64,000 bases of DNA from Pedobacter zeaxanthinifaciens (GTDB lineage: Bacteria; Bacteroidota; Bacteroidia; Sphingobacteriales; Sphingobacteriaceae), in NCBI RefSeq assembly GCF_003313335.1, contig NZ_QMHP01000004.1:207704-271703 (forward strand), written 5' to 3'. Shown here piece by piece: positions 28,343 through 36,751 of the stretch. The notes beneath the pieces are model-generated. The model did not search any database. It was not told the DNA's origin and saw only the letters and a program-made list of their open reading frames with translations. A program made the translations under genes and the position numbers. Each line of letters opens with the position of its first letter. Positions within the stretch are counted from its first letter, which is position 1.

Positions 28343-29056
28343 TTAAAATTTCATTGGCACTTCCATTAGAAGAAACTCTGCATCTGTACCTGCGGTAACT
28401 TCAAATTGGTCGGTGTCCCAAATTCCAAATCCATCTCTGGTGTTAACCTCTTTGCCATCAACTTTAAGGCTTCCTTTTAATACAAAGATGTAAACGCCGT
28501 TACCTTCTTTGTGCAGTTGATACGTTTTGGTGGTGTTACCATCAAATCTGGCCATGTTAAACCAAGCAACTTGATAGATCCATACGCCCGCATCATCTGC
28601 ATTAGGAGATAATACCTGTACAAATTCATTTCTGGTGGTGGCATCGATGGTAATTTGATCATATCTTGGTGTTACATTCCTTTTATTTGGGAAAACCCAG
28701 ATTTGTAAAAACTTAGCAGGATGAGCTGCATCCGGGTTGTATTCGGAATGATAAACTCCAGTTCCTGCGCTCATTACCTGTATCTCTCCCGATTTAATGG
28801 TGGCAGTATTCCCCAGGCTATCTTTATGTTGTAGTTCTCCTTCCAATGGGATAGAGATAATTTCCATGTTATCGTGTGGATGTTCCCCAAAACCCATCCC
28901 TCCAGTTACAAAATCGTCATTTAGTACCCTTAATGCGCCAAAATGTACGCGATCTGGGTTGTAATATCCAGCAAAGCTGAAAGAGTGAAAGCTTTTTAAC
29001 CAGCCATGATCTGCGGCTCCGCGAGTGTCGGCTGTGTGTAATACGGTCTGTGCCAT
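28343..29056 (-). CDS. pirin family protein (YhhW-like)
   Basis: The ATG at 29056 is preferred: it is preceded by AAAGGAG, a good ribosome site, and begins at the pirin domain. The upstream reading would run into tandem repeats. The 237-residue protein has the pirin metal ligands in FGEHPHDNMEIISI (two His) and GTGVYHSEYN (His). It is a bicupin of the quercetinase-like pirin group. In this group Fe is bound and flavonol oxidation has been seen, but the physiological role is unsure. A second, more distant pirin is at 62.1 kb. Confidence 0.88.
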   Translation of the reverse strand: MAQTVLHTADTRGAADHGWLKSFHSFSFAGYYNPDRVHFGALRVLNDDFVTGGMGFGEHPHDNMEIISIPLEGELQHKDSLGNTATIKSGEIQVMSAGTGVYHSEYNPDAAHPAKFLQIWVFPNKRNVTPRYDQITIDATTRNEFVQVLSPNADDAGVWIYQVAWFNMARFDGNTTKTYQLHKEGNGVYIFVLKGSLKVDGKEVNTRDGFGIWDTDQFEVTAGTDAEFLLMEVPMKF

Positions 29057-29125
29057 AATTTTTTTCTCCTTTGTTGATACAAATTTACAAGCGTTTTTTG
29101 GGTTGTTTATTGATGTAGGATAAGA

Positions 29126-29208
29126 AAGTCGGGAAGTCGGGAAGTCGGGAAGTCGGGAAGTCAAAAGTCAAAAGTCAAAAGTCAAAAGTCAAAAGTCAAA
29201 AGTCAAAA
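29126..29208. repeat. short tandem repeats (8-base and 7-base units)
   Basis: About four copies of an 8-base unit (AAGTCGGG) pass into about seven copies of a 7-base unit (AAGTCAA). The related motif ACTTTTGAC is found on the other strand at 60768-60812, before the reductase gene. Not coding. Confidence 0.8.
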
Positions 29209-29275
29209 AAAATGGACATACAAGGTACGAATATATTTAGGGAGAGTTTAAACCTTTAATTATTTTGACTTTCCT

Positions 29276-29331
29276 ACCTAAACAACTAAACAACTAAACA
29301 ACTAAACAACTAAACAACTAAACAACCAAAC
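29276..29331. repeat. 8-base tandem repeat (AACTAAAC)
   Basis: Six or so copies of an 8-base unit lie just upstream of the DACNV gene. Copy number at such sites often varies by slippage, which could shift the distance of upstream signals from the start. Confidence 0.8.
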
Positions 29332-29398
29332 TGTCTTTCAATAGTCATTCATTCATGGAAAGTCGTATTTTGCAAAACCAAATAGATAACTTAGTAAC

Positions 29399-30541
29399 AT
29401 GATCAACAGGGCTACTTACCAGGCGGCGCAAATTGTTGCACCTACCATCGAAACTCACTTTGCCGAACATTTGGCCGAAGCGAGTGCCAAAGGCGAAATA
29501 GACTTGGCGCCACAGCCGCCCGCCCGTGTAATAGAAGCCATTTTGGATGCTGCTTTTTGGAGTAGCTTGCGTAAGGAAGAAGGGCATTCGCCTAAAATCT
29601 CTATTGCTTTTTTACCGCCCGAACAAGCAACCAAACCTTTGCTTTTTAAGCAGAATCTACCTTTGAATCCAAACGTATTGACCAAGTTGGCACCCGGTGT
29701 TGAGCGTGGCGGTATTCACATTGGTGTATGGCACGATGGTTATGATTTGTACGTGTGGGGTACTACCTTGAATATTCCTAATTACTGCTTCGTAGTAGAT
29801 GTATCAGAACCGGCATTATTGGTGGTTAAGCACCGTAGGATGGCTGGCTTTGGCAAATTTACCAACGTAGCTGTTCTGAAGGGTGATCAAATTAAAATTG
29901 TCAACGAAAATGCACCTAAAACTGGGGAGTGTCCTAGTATTTTACTGTCGTTACTTGATTTAACAGCAGAAAGTTATTGGAGCGATGCCGCAAACATCCT
30001 CATCCAATTAGCAGTTTCGATGCGTGCCCATGGCAGGGGCGGGGCGGTACTTGTAGTGCCTCAAGATAAGGACGATTGGAAGCAATCTGTAATTCATCCC
30101 ATTAGCTATGCTTTAACACCAGCATTTAAAGGTTTGGCAGATTTGGTACGTAGGGATCGAGATGATTCGAGTGAGATATTCTGGCAAACAGCTTTGAAAA
30201 GGGAAATAGACCACTTAGCTGGGTTAACGGCGGTTGATGGCGCAACGATAATTACAGATGAATATGAGCTTTTAGCATTTGGTGCCAAAACTGGCAGATC
30301 AAACAGTAGCGAGCATATCCAGCAAATTTCTTACACCGAACCCATCAATAATGCGGAGGCTTTAGTGGTACATCCGGCTAAAATTGGTGGCACAAGGCAC
30401 TTATCAGCTGCTCAATTTGTATTTGATCAAAGAGATGCATTGGCGCTAGTTGCCTCACAAGATGGGCATTTTACGGTATTCAGTTGGTCGAAATCTTTAA
30501 AAATGGTACAAGCTCAACGCATTGATGCGCTGCTGTTGTAA
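29399..30541 (+). CDS. DACNV sensor plus diadenylate-cyclase (DAC)-like domain protein
   Basis: The 380-residue soluble protein has no signal or membrane segment. Residues about 1-205 look like the sensor domain called DACNV in the literature on nucleotide-centred systems. Residues about 210-375 look like a DAC domain: a DGA motif at 280-282 (AVDGATIITD) and a GTRHLSA motif (Gly331 to Ala337), the two sites that in DisA and CdaA bind ATP and join it as c-di-AMP. The RHR of classic enzymes reads RHL here, so activity is unproven. It converges on a 53-residue membrane peptide with no base between stops. I infer a nucleotide-signal role; the product is unknown. Confidence 0.72.
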   Translation: MINRATYQAAQIVAPTIETHFAEHLAEASAKGEIDLAPQPPARVIEAILDAAFWSSLRKEEGHSPKISIAFLPPEQATKPLLFKQNLPLNPNVLTKLAPGVERGGIHIGVWHDGYDLYVWGTTLNIPNYCFVVDVSEPALLVVKHRRMAGFGKFTNVAVLKGDQIKIVNENAPKTGECPSILLSLLDLTAESYWSDAANILIQLAVSMRAHGRGGAVLVVPQDKDDWKQSVIHPISYALTPAFKGLADLVRRDRDDSSEIFWQTALKREIDHLAGLTAVDGATIITDEYELLAFGAKTGRSNSSEHIQQISYTEPINNAEALVVHPAKIGGTRHLSAAQFVFDQRDALALVASQDGHFTVFSWSKSLKMVQAQRIDALLL

Positions 30542-30703
30542 TTAAGCGGTAAATACCCCAACAACTATGGCAAACATTAGTAGGACTAACATTACGATGC
30601 GGTCCGCTACTACACGTTGCCTATAAGTAGAGGGTTTAGTAGCTTTTTGCTCTCTAACTCCATAAATTACGTTGGTAGCTGCTTGATGTAGGTTTGCAAT
30701 CAT
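30542..30703 (-). CDS. 53-residue single-pass membrane peptide
   Basis: The ATG at 30703 follows AAAGGAGGA, one of the strongest ribosome-binding sites in the window, which argues it is translated. The peptide has a soluble basic part (NLHQAATNVIYGVREQKATK) and one C-terminal membrane helix of about 20 residues (IVMLVLLMFAIVVGVFTA). No family is recognised. It converges on the DACNV gene and shares no promoter with it. The longer reading with 8 extra residues is less likely. Confidence 0.6.
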   Translation of the reverse strand: MIANLHQAATNVIYGVREQKATKPSTYRQRVVADRIVMLVLLMFAIVVGVFTA

Positions 30704-30896
30704 AACTCGTCCTCCTTTTATAAGCAATTACAAACAAAGACGAAGCCAATTATTGTGGATATGTGGATAATTAATGTTTTTAAGTATTTTATTTTTGGAT
30801 ACCCGTATATTAACGGGTAAGTTTCCTCAAAATGCAGCAATGTTATTGTCTGTTTTTTGAAACATGCAACAGTTCAGTGAGTTAATATTCATACAG

Positions 30897-32135
30897 TTAG
30901 CTTCTAGTTTGTCCGTCACCTGTAACCAACCATTTATAACTTGTTAGTTCTTCCAATGCCATTGGGCCACGGGCATGAAGTTTTTGTGTGCTAATGCCAA
31001 TTTCAGCACCTAAGCCAAATTGTGCACCATCTGTAAATGCTGTTGATACATTGGCATAAACCGCTGCGGCGTCAACCTGGTTAAGAAATAATGCAATGTT
31101 TGCTGCATCTTCCGAAATGATGGCTTCACTATGTTTTGAACTATAGGTGGCTATGTGTTCCAAAGCCTCTTCAATATCTCGTACTACTTTTACAGCTAAT
31201 TTTAAGGATAAAAACTCGGTCCCGAAATGTGCTGGGGAAGCTTGATGTAAAAGTTGGTTTGGATAGTAGTCTTTTAATTGCGCATAACTGGTTTCATCGG
31301 CATAAAGCTCTACTTCTTTTTCAGCCAAAGGCGATAGAAGTTCGGCAATATCATTTGTACGATGTTGGTGTATCAAAACGCAGTCTAACGCATTGCAAAC
31401 GCTCACTCTACGCGTTTTTGCATTGGCGATAATTTGCTGCCCTTTTGCTAAATTACCCGAAGCATCAAAAAATGTATGTACAATGCCTGCACCAGTTTCA
31501 ATTACAGGGATTTTACTGTTTTGGCGCACGTAATTGATCAACGATTGGCTGCCTCTTGGAATAAGCACATCTACATAGCCTACTGCATTTAACAGTTCTT
31601 CGGTCGCAGTTCTATCTGCCGGCAATAAAGTTAATATAGCTTTATTAAGTTGGTGTTTTTCTAATACTTCATGGATAACTTTTGCAATGGCTAGGTTAGA
31701 AAATTCCGCATCACTGCCACCTTTTAAAATAGCAATATTCCCGGTTTTAAAACATAGAGAAAAAACATCAACAGTAACATTTGGCCTAGCTTCGTAAATT
31801 ACGCCAACCACGCCTAACGGTACGCGAACTTTTTTGATATAGAGATTATTTGGCAAAGTACGGTCGTTAATTACGTTTCCGAGCGGATTAGCCAACCCAA
31901 CTACATTTTTTACATCATCCGCAATTGCCGCAATACGTTCCGTTGTCAATTGTAAACGGTCATATTTTGGGTCTGTTTTCGGCATTCTGTCCAAATCTTT
32001 TTGATTTTCAATAAGGATAAAATCACTGTTTGCTATTAACGCATTCGCTAAATCAGCAAGCACCAAATTAATTGTTTCTTTATTTAAAGAAATGATGTTT
32101 CTGGTTGCTTGTTTAGCTTTTTCGAAGTAGTTCAT
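30897..32135 (-). CDS. proA: gamma-glutamyl phosphate reductase
   Basis: The 412-residue enzyme reduces gamma-glutamyl phosphate to glutamate semialdehyde with NADPH, the second step of proline synthesis. Visible motifs: [32 protein letters not shown], the catalytic Cys in [11 protein letters not shown], and [16 protein letters not shown] near the end. It is full length. It lies 60 bases after proB in the same direction, so proB-proA is an operon; the gap has no terminator. Confidence 0.96.
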   Translation of the reverse strand: MNYFEKAKQATRNIISLNKETINLVLADLANALIANSDFILIENQKDLDRMPKTDPKYDRLQLTTERIAAIADDVKNVVGLANPLGNVINDRTLPNNLYIKKVRVPLGVVGVIYEARPNVTVDVFSLCFKTGNIAILKGGSDAEFSNLAIAKVIHEVLEKHQLNKAILTLLPADRTATEELLNAVGYVDVLIPRGSQSLINYVRQNSKIPVIETGAGIVHTFFDASGNLAKGQQIIANAKTRRVSVCNALDCVLIHQHRTNDIAELLSPLAEKEVELYADETSYAQLKDYYPNQLLHQASPAHFGTEFLSLKLAVKVVRDIEEALEHIATYSSKHSEAIISEDAANIALFLNQVDAAAVYANVSTAFTDGAQFGLGAEIGISTQKLHARGPMALEELTSYKWLVTGDGQTRS

Positions 32136-32195
32136 TCTAGTGTCTAGGTGTTAGGGGTTAGGCTTCAGGTATTTTATTTTCAACTTACTTGCCAA

Positions 32196-33272
32196 CTAAA
32201 TCGCATAAAAATAATCGTAATGTACTAGCGGCTTTTGGTTTTTTTGACCAATTCGCTCTTTGGCTTTATCAGAGCTGTATTTTGCAATTCCTAAGCCAAT
32301 TAACTTTTCGTCTTCATCTAAAATCTTAATGATGTCGCCTTTTAGAAAATCAGCTTTGATGGCGATAATGCCAACGGGTAACAAACTGGTTGCTTTGCCA
32401 GAAGTAAGTACTTGTTTAGCGCCATTGTTTAGCTGTACAGCACCAGTTGCGGCAGTTTCTGCATGTGCAATCCACTTTTTTTGCCCAGATTTAATTTTAT
32501 CTGCAGGAAAATGGGTATGAACTATTTTATTTTGTAGTAAATCGGTTAATACATTTGCAGTTTTACCGTTAGTGATGTGTACGTTAATGCCCAGTTTGGC
32601 AGTTTTTTGTGCAATGGTAGTTTTGGTAATCATGCCACCTCTGCCAAATTGAGATTTGCCAGAACTTACAAAATTGCTCAGATCGGTAAAATTGCTCGTT
32701 ACTTTTTCAATCACTTTAGAACTTTCCAGCTTGGGATCGCCGTCGTAAATGCCATTTACATTGGAAAGAATAAAAAGCGCATCGGCGTTCATCATTGAGG
32801 CAATAAGGCCGGCTAGCTCATCATTGTCGGTAAACATTAGCTCAGTTACAGATACCACATCATTTTCATTTACTACCGGAATTACCTGGTTTTGTAGTAA
32901 AATGTGGATGCAGTTTTTCATGTTGAGGTAATGCACTCGGTCCCTAAAATCTTCCTTAGTTACCAATACCTGAGCACACTGTATATCATGCTTATCGAAG
33001 TAGGCGGCATAGGTGTTAATGAGTTTTACCTGGCCAATGGCGGCAAGTAACTGTCTGGTAGCAACGGCGTCTTGTTTTTCGCTAACTTTAATTAAACTTC
33101 GCCCCGAAGCTACAGCACCAGAGGAGACGAGTATGACTTCAATTCCTTGTTTTTTGATGGATGCTAATTGATCTACTAAATGAGCAATGCGCTCGTTATC
33201 AGGTAAGCCATTAGCTTGCGTAATTACGTTAGAACCTATCTTAACAACTATTTTTTTGTACTGTAATGCCAT
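32196..33272 (-). CDS. proB: glutamate 5-kinase
   Basis: The 358-residue kinase has the amino-acid kinase opening VVKIGSNVITQANG, VSSGAVASGR, and NENDVVSVTELMFTDNDELAGLIA, and a C-terminal PUA domain (about residues 275-350, starting LTSGKATSLLPVGIIAI). It phosphorylates glutamate in the cytoplasm and is normally feedback-inhibited by proline. First gene of proB-proA. Its promoter region faces the tandem array at 33.4 kb. Confidence 0.96.
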   Translation of the reverse strand: MALQYKKIVVKIGSNVITQANGLPDNERIAHLVDQLASIKKQGIEVILVSSGAVASGRSLIKVSEKQDAVATRQLLAAIGQVKLINTYAAYFDKHDIQCAQVLVTKEDFRDRVHYLNMKNCIHILLQNQVIPVVNENDVVSVTELMFTDNDELAGLIASMMNADALFILSNVNGIYDGDPKLESSKVIEKVTSNFTDLSNFVSSGKSQFGRGGMITKTTIAQKTAKLGINVHITNGKTANVLTDLLQNKIVHTHFPADKIKSGQKKWIAHAETAATGAVQLNNGAKQVLTSGKATSLLPVGIIAIKADFLKGDIIKILDEDEKLIGLGIAKYSSDKAKERIGQKNQKPLVHYDYFYAI

Positions 33273-33394
33273 TATCTTGTTTGGAATTGCTAATCTACCA
33301 AATAAGTAGGGTTTTTCATAGTTGTTGGTTTTTTGGTTGTTAGTTGTTTGGTTTTTTGGAGTTGATTGCCATAGAGTGCTTGTTAGGTTTTTTT

Positions 33395-34083
33395 AACCGC
33401 AGAGATTTTGTAGGGCTGCGCAGAGAACGCAAAGTTGGAAGCTTAGCGTTCTTAGCGATTTCTTATTTTTCCTTTGCGTTATTATTTTAACCGCAAAGAT
33501 TTTGGAGGGTTGCGCAGGGAACGCAAAGTTGGAAGCTTAGCGTTCTTAGCGATTTCTTATTTTTCCATTGCGTTAATTTATTTTTAACCGCAAAGATTTT
33601 GTAGAGTTACGCAGAGAACGCAAAGTTGGAAGCTTAACGGTTTCTTATTTTTCCTTTGCGTTAGTTTATTTTAACCGCAAAGATTTTGTAAAGTTACGCA
33701 GGGAACGCAAAGTTGGAAGCTTAACGGTTTCTTATTTTTCCATTGCGTTAGTTTATTTTTAACCGCAAAGATTTTAGAGAGTTGGCAGGGGACGCAAAGT
33801 TGGAAGCTTAACGGTTTCTTATTTTTCCATTGCGTTAATTTATTTTTAACCGCAAAGATTTTGTAGGGTTGCGCAGGGAATGCAAAGTTGCAAGCTTAGC
33901 GTTCTTAGCGGTTTCTTATTTTTTCCATTGCGTTAGTTTATTTTTAACCGCAAAGATTTTGTAGAGTTGTGCAGGGGACGCAAAGTTGGAAGCTTAGCGT
34001 TCTTAGCGATTTCTTATTTCTCCTTTGCGTTAGTTTATTTTTAACCGCAAAGATTTTGGAGAGTTGCGTAGGGGACGCAAAGT
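33395..34083. repeat. tandem array of 87/97-base palindromic units
   Basis: Eight units start with AACCGCAAAGATTTTG-like sequence at about 33395, 33489, 33586, 33673, 33761, 33848, 33946 and 34043. Spacings are 94, 97, 87, 88, 87, 98 and 97 bases; the 10-base difference is presence or absence of GTTCTTAGCG. Each unit has inverted arms (AACGCAAAG versus CTTTGCGTT). The last unit is cut short. No ORF of note is inside. The array separates proB from padR. Confidence 0.88.
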
Positions 34084-34400
34084 TTACTGATTTTAGAATG
34101 CAAGTGGTAGGTACAAGCTTTTGTTAAATAAACCCGATGAAAGTGGAAATACTTTTTGTTTCTCATTAACGGCAGGGACTATTTGATTTAAGCTGTTCAG
34201 CAATAGATCCCTCGTACTTGGGAATGACAGGATGGTTAAACAAAAAGATTGCAACGAACAGCGGGGCTGCCTAAGCCAAAATGAACTGAATTTGCTTTCC
34301 AAATACATTAAAATTCGCTGCTTTAAATATTTGTAAAAAATAATTTAAAAATTAAATAGCTGATTTACAACTATTTATTAATTTTGTTTATGTTTTTATA

Positions 34401-34421
34401 GTACTATGTATTGCATAGTAC
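34401..34421. promoter_or_regulatory. inverted-repeat operator of padR
   Basis: GTACTATG (34401-34408) and CATAGTAC (34414-34421) form a perfect inverted repeat with a 5-base spacer. It overlaps the TTG of the -33 box (34411-34413), so a bound PadR would block RNA polymerase, as known for autoregulated PadR proteins. Confidence 0.7.
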
Positions 34422-34442
34422 ATTATTTAACATATATCTTTG
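34411..34442 (+). promoter_or_regulatory. promoter of padR
   Basis: -33 TTG (34411-34413) and -7 TATCTTTG (34435-34442) are spaced by 21 bases, close to the Bacteroidota consensus. The ATG of padR starts only 4 bases past the -7 box, so the transcript would be leaderless or nearly so. Confidence 0.75.
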
Positions 34443-34446
34443 TATT

Positions 34447-34788
34447 ATGATAGCAGAGAATACGCAAACCCAAATGCGCAAAGGCATACTCGAGTACTGT
34501 GTGCTTTTAATCATCTCCCGTGGAGAGATTTACGCGTCTGATATAATTGCCGAATTGAAGAGGGCAAAACTTCTGGTGGTAGAGGGTACCTTGTATCCGT
34601 TACTTACCCGGTTGAAAAATAATGGATTGTTGAGTTACAATTGGGTAGAGTCCACGTCTGGTCCGCCACGCAAATACTATGTGCTTACGCCAGAGGGCAG
34701 GCAAATTTTAACCCAACTGGACACTACATGGCAGGAGCTAGTTTACGCCATTACCACATCACAACAAGGAGCTAACCCAACAACTTAA
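34447..34788 (+). CDS. PadR family transcriptional regulator
   Basis: The 113-residue protein starts at the ATG at 34447 (MIAENTQTQMRKGILEYC), as in close relatives, rather than 12 residues upstream. It has the winged helix-turn-helix (RGEIYASDIIAELK, VEGTLYPLLTRLKNNGLLSY, PPRKYYVLTPEGRQIL). The short form has no long C-terminal dimer helix. It is 46 bases before the PspC-domain gene, so it probably represses both. An inverted repeat on its promoter supports autoregulation. Confidence 0.92.
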   Translation: MIAENTQTQMRKGILEYCVLLIISRGEIYASDIIAELKRAKLLVVEGTLYPLLTRLKNNGLLSYNWVESTSGPPRKYYVLTPEGRQILTQLDTTWQELVYAITTSQQGANPTT

Positions 34789-34800
34789 TAAAAATAAACC

Positions 34801-34842
34801 ATGCAGTGGCTTGCTGCTGCTAAAGCATACAGATATGAATAA
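34801..34842 (+). other. 13-codon reading frame overlapping the PspC start
   Basis: From ATG at 34801 a short frame encodes MQWLAAAKAYRYE and stops at 34842, past the ATG at 34835 of the next gene in another frame. It could couple translation or be chance. There is no ribosome site before it. Confidence 0.25.
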
Positions 34843-36442
34843 GACGATTATCATCAATATAGGCAATTCCATTATCCACATTGAGGAAGAAGCTTATGAA
34901 ATACTAATGAATTACCTTAACGAAATTAAACAGCATTTTGCTAAAAACGCTGACGACTTTGAAATTGTGAAGGATATTGAAAACCGTATAGCCGAAATGT
35001 TTGCGGAGATTTTACAAAAAGGTCAGAAACAGGTGATTGACGTTGCCGATGTACATGGCGTAATTACTCAAATGGGTAGTGTGAAGGATTTTGTGGATGA
35101 TGAAGAGGAAAGCTTAAACGATGCAGGAGATATTAATTACATTGGTGTTAAAAGACTTTTTAGAGATACACATGATGGTGTAGCTGCTGGTGTTTGTGCT
35201 GGCTTGGGACATTATTTGAATGTAGAAGCGAGATGGATAAGATTAGCATTTTTCTTGCTTAGCTTTTTAGGTGGTACGGGGATATTGGTTTATCTGATTT
35301 TATGGATTGCCGTTCCTAGAGCAGCTAGCAGATCGGAAAGAATGCAGATGAAAGGTGAGGCTACTAATTTGTATGGCTACAAAAAAAGTTTCGATGAGGA
35401 ATTGGCCGCACTTAAAGCTAACATGAAATCGGCAAATGACCAATTTGGACCGGCCGTTAAAAAATCGGGCAACTTTTTGGTAGTGCTGTTTAGGATGTTT
35501 GGCCGCTTGCTTAGAGGTATCTTCAAGTTTTTTGGAAAAACTATGGCCATTTGCTTTATTGTTTTTGGCTTTGGAATGATGATTACCCTAATTGTTTTTT
35601 TAGGAATGCTACTTGGCTTTTGGGACGAAAATACCTACCAAAGTTTCCCATTGAATGTAATTAATACGCCGTTTAGAGATGGCTTGATTTTCCATGCTTT
35701 CCTTACATTTTTTGTTCCTGTATTGGCCTTGGTGCTGTTTGCGCTTAAAGTAGTAAACAACAGGATAGAGATTAGCAAATATGTTTGGTTTGGATTGTTG
35801 ATTGTTTGGTTGGTTGGTGCAGGTACTACAGGTTATTACACAGCAAAAATTTTCGGTGAGTTTAAGGAGGAGGCAGAATTGGTGCAGCACACTGATTTAA
35901 AACCTTTTGAAACTTATGTGATTGATGTGGATAAGAGCATGGTATTTAACAAGCAAGATAGCATTAGGTACCATTTGGAAGATATGGACATGGGCAAGCG
36001 TACCGTGGTAGAGAATTTTGACAACGGCCCTTTTAGAAATCCACGTAACGTAAGTTTTGAGATTGAAAAAAGTTATGATGGGAAAGCTTCTATTTCTGCT
36101 ACTTACAAAGCGCAGGGAAGAAATTTCGAAACTGCTTTGAAAAATGCACAGAATATCAACTATAAATTTTTGCAGCGAGATTCGGCACTGGTTTTTAATC
36201 CGGCAATCCAGTTTAAACAAAACAGCCCTTGGCGTGGCCAGCATGTGCATTTAACCTTGAAACTTCCGGTAGGTGCTAAAGTTTTAATCAACGAAAATAA
36301 CGATAGGTACTGGAGCTTTTATCAATACGTTTACGGTTGCAGCACAGATAATTCAGAAAGCAATGGTTACCGTGAGTGGGTTATGACCGAAGATGGTTTG
36401 AAGTGTAAATACGATTTGGATCATCCGAAGGAGAACGAATAA
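34835..36442 (+). CDS. PspC domain membrane protein
   Basis: The start at 34835 (MNKTIIINIGNSI) is preferred over one 8 codons earlier. The 535-residue protein has an N-terminal soluble segment (about 1-90), a PspC domain (about residues 103-165, KRLFRDTHDGVAAGVCAGLGHY, then a membrane helix ending ILWIAVP), further helices near 225-250, 285-305 and 320-345, and a C-terminal soluble beta-rich half. It resembles Bacteroidota PspC proteins paired with PadR. It would sense or stabilise the inner membrane. Partner genes such as pspA were not seen. Confidence 0.9.
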   Translation: MNKTIIINIGNSIIHIEEEAYEILMNYLNEIKQHFAKNADDFEIVKDIENRIAEMFAEILQKGQKQVIDVADVHGVITQMGSVKDFVDDEEESLNDAGDINYIGVKRLFRDTHDGVAAGVCAGLGHYLNVEARWIRLAFFLLSFLGGTGILVYLILWIAVPRAASRSERMQMKGEATNLYGYKKSFDEELAALKANMKSANDQFGPAVKKSGNFLVVLFRMFGRLLRGIFKFFGKTMAICFIVFGFGMMITLIVFLGMLLGFWDENTYQSFPLNVINTPFRDGLIFHAFLTFFVPVLALVLFALKVVNNRIEISKYVWFGLLIVWLVGAGTTGYYTAKIFGEFKEEAELVQHTDLKPFETYVIDVDKSMVFNKQDSIRYHLEDMDMGKRTVVENFDNGPFRNPRNVSFEIEKSYDGKASISATYKAQGRNFETALKNAQNINYKFLQRDSALVFNPAIQFKQNSPWRGQHVHLTLKLPVGAKVLINENNDRYWSFYQYVYGCSTDNSESNGYREWVMTEDGLKCKYDLDHPKENE

Positions 36443-36751
36443 GAAATCCTTAACAACTAAATAACTAAATCATTTTATTAAAAAAATAACTCCAATAATG
36501 GAGATGGGGATGGTATTGCCTGATCATTTACTACTTTGAGAATTTAAATAGGTGCTTAACCTGCTTTAATTGAGTGTGTTAAGTTGTAGGTAGCCAATTG
36601 GTTTAACAATATTGATTTGGCTAGCGCTAATTAAAAATTGAGGTGTAACCTGATGCTTGATTTATAAGTCCTAATAAACAACTGATAAACGATAATAGTC
36701 TCCCGAAGGATATTGACTTCCGTAAGAGACCTCTTTTAAGAAAACAGCACA
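36443..36751 (+). other. AT-rich gap, long leader of the barrel gene
   Basis: No gene. A small nested inverted repeat (GTCTC 36698-36702 and GAGAC 36726-36730 enclosing GAAG and CTTC) lies about 20 bases before the ATG and could fold as a hairpin. No full -7/-33 pair. Confidence 0.4.

Noticed and set aside
28343..29164. Longer start of the pirin gene
   Set aside because: The extension is translated from tandem repeats. A good ribosome site supports 29056.
33395..34083. CRISPR array
   Set aside because: Units are 87-98 bases and nearly identical throughout, with no short direct repeat alternating with unique spacers, and no cas gene is near. The same holds for the arrays at 53.5 and 63 kb.
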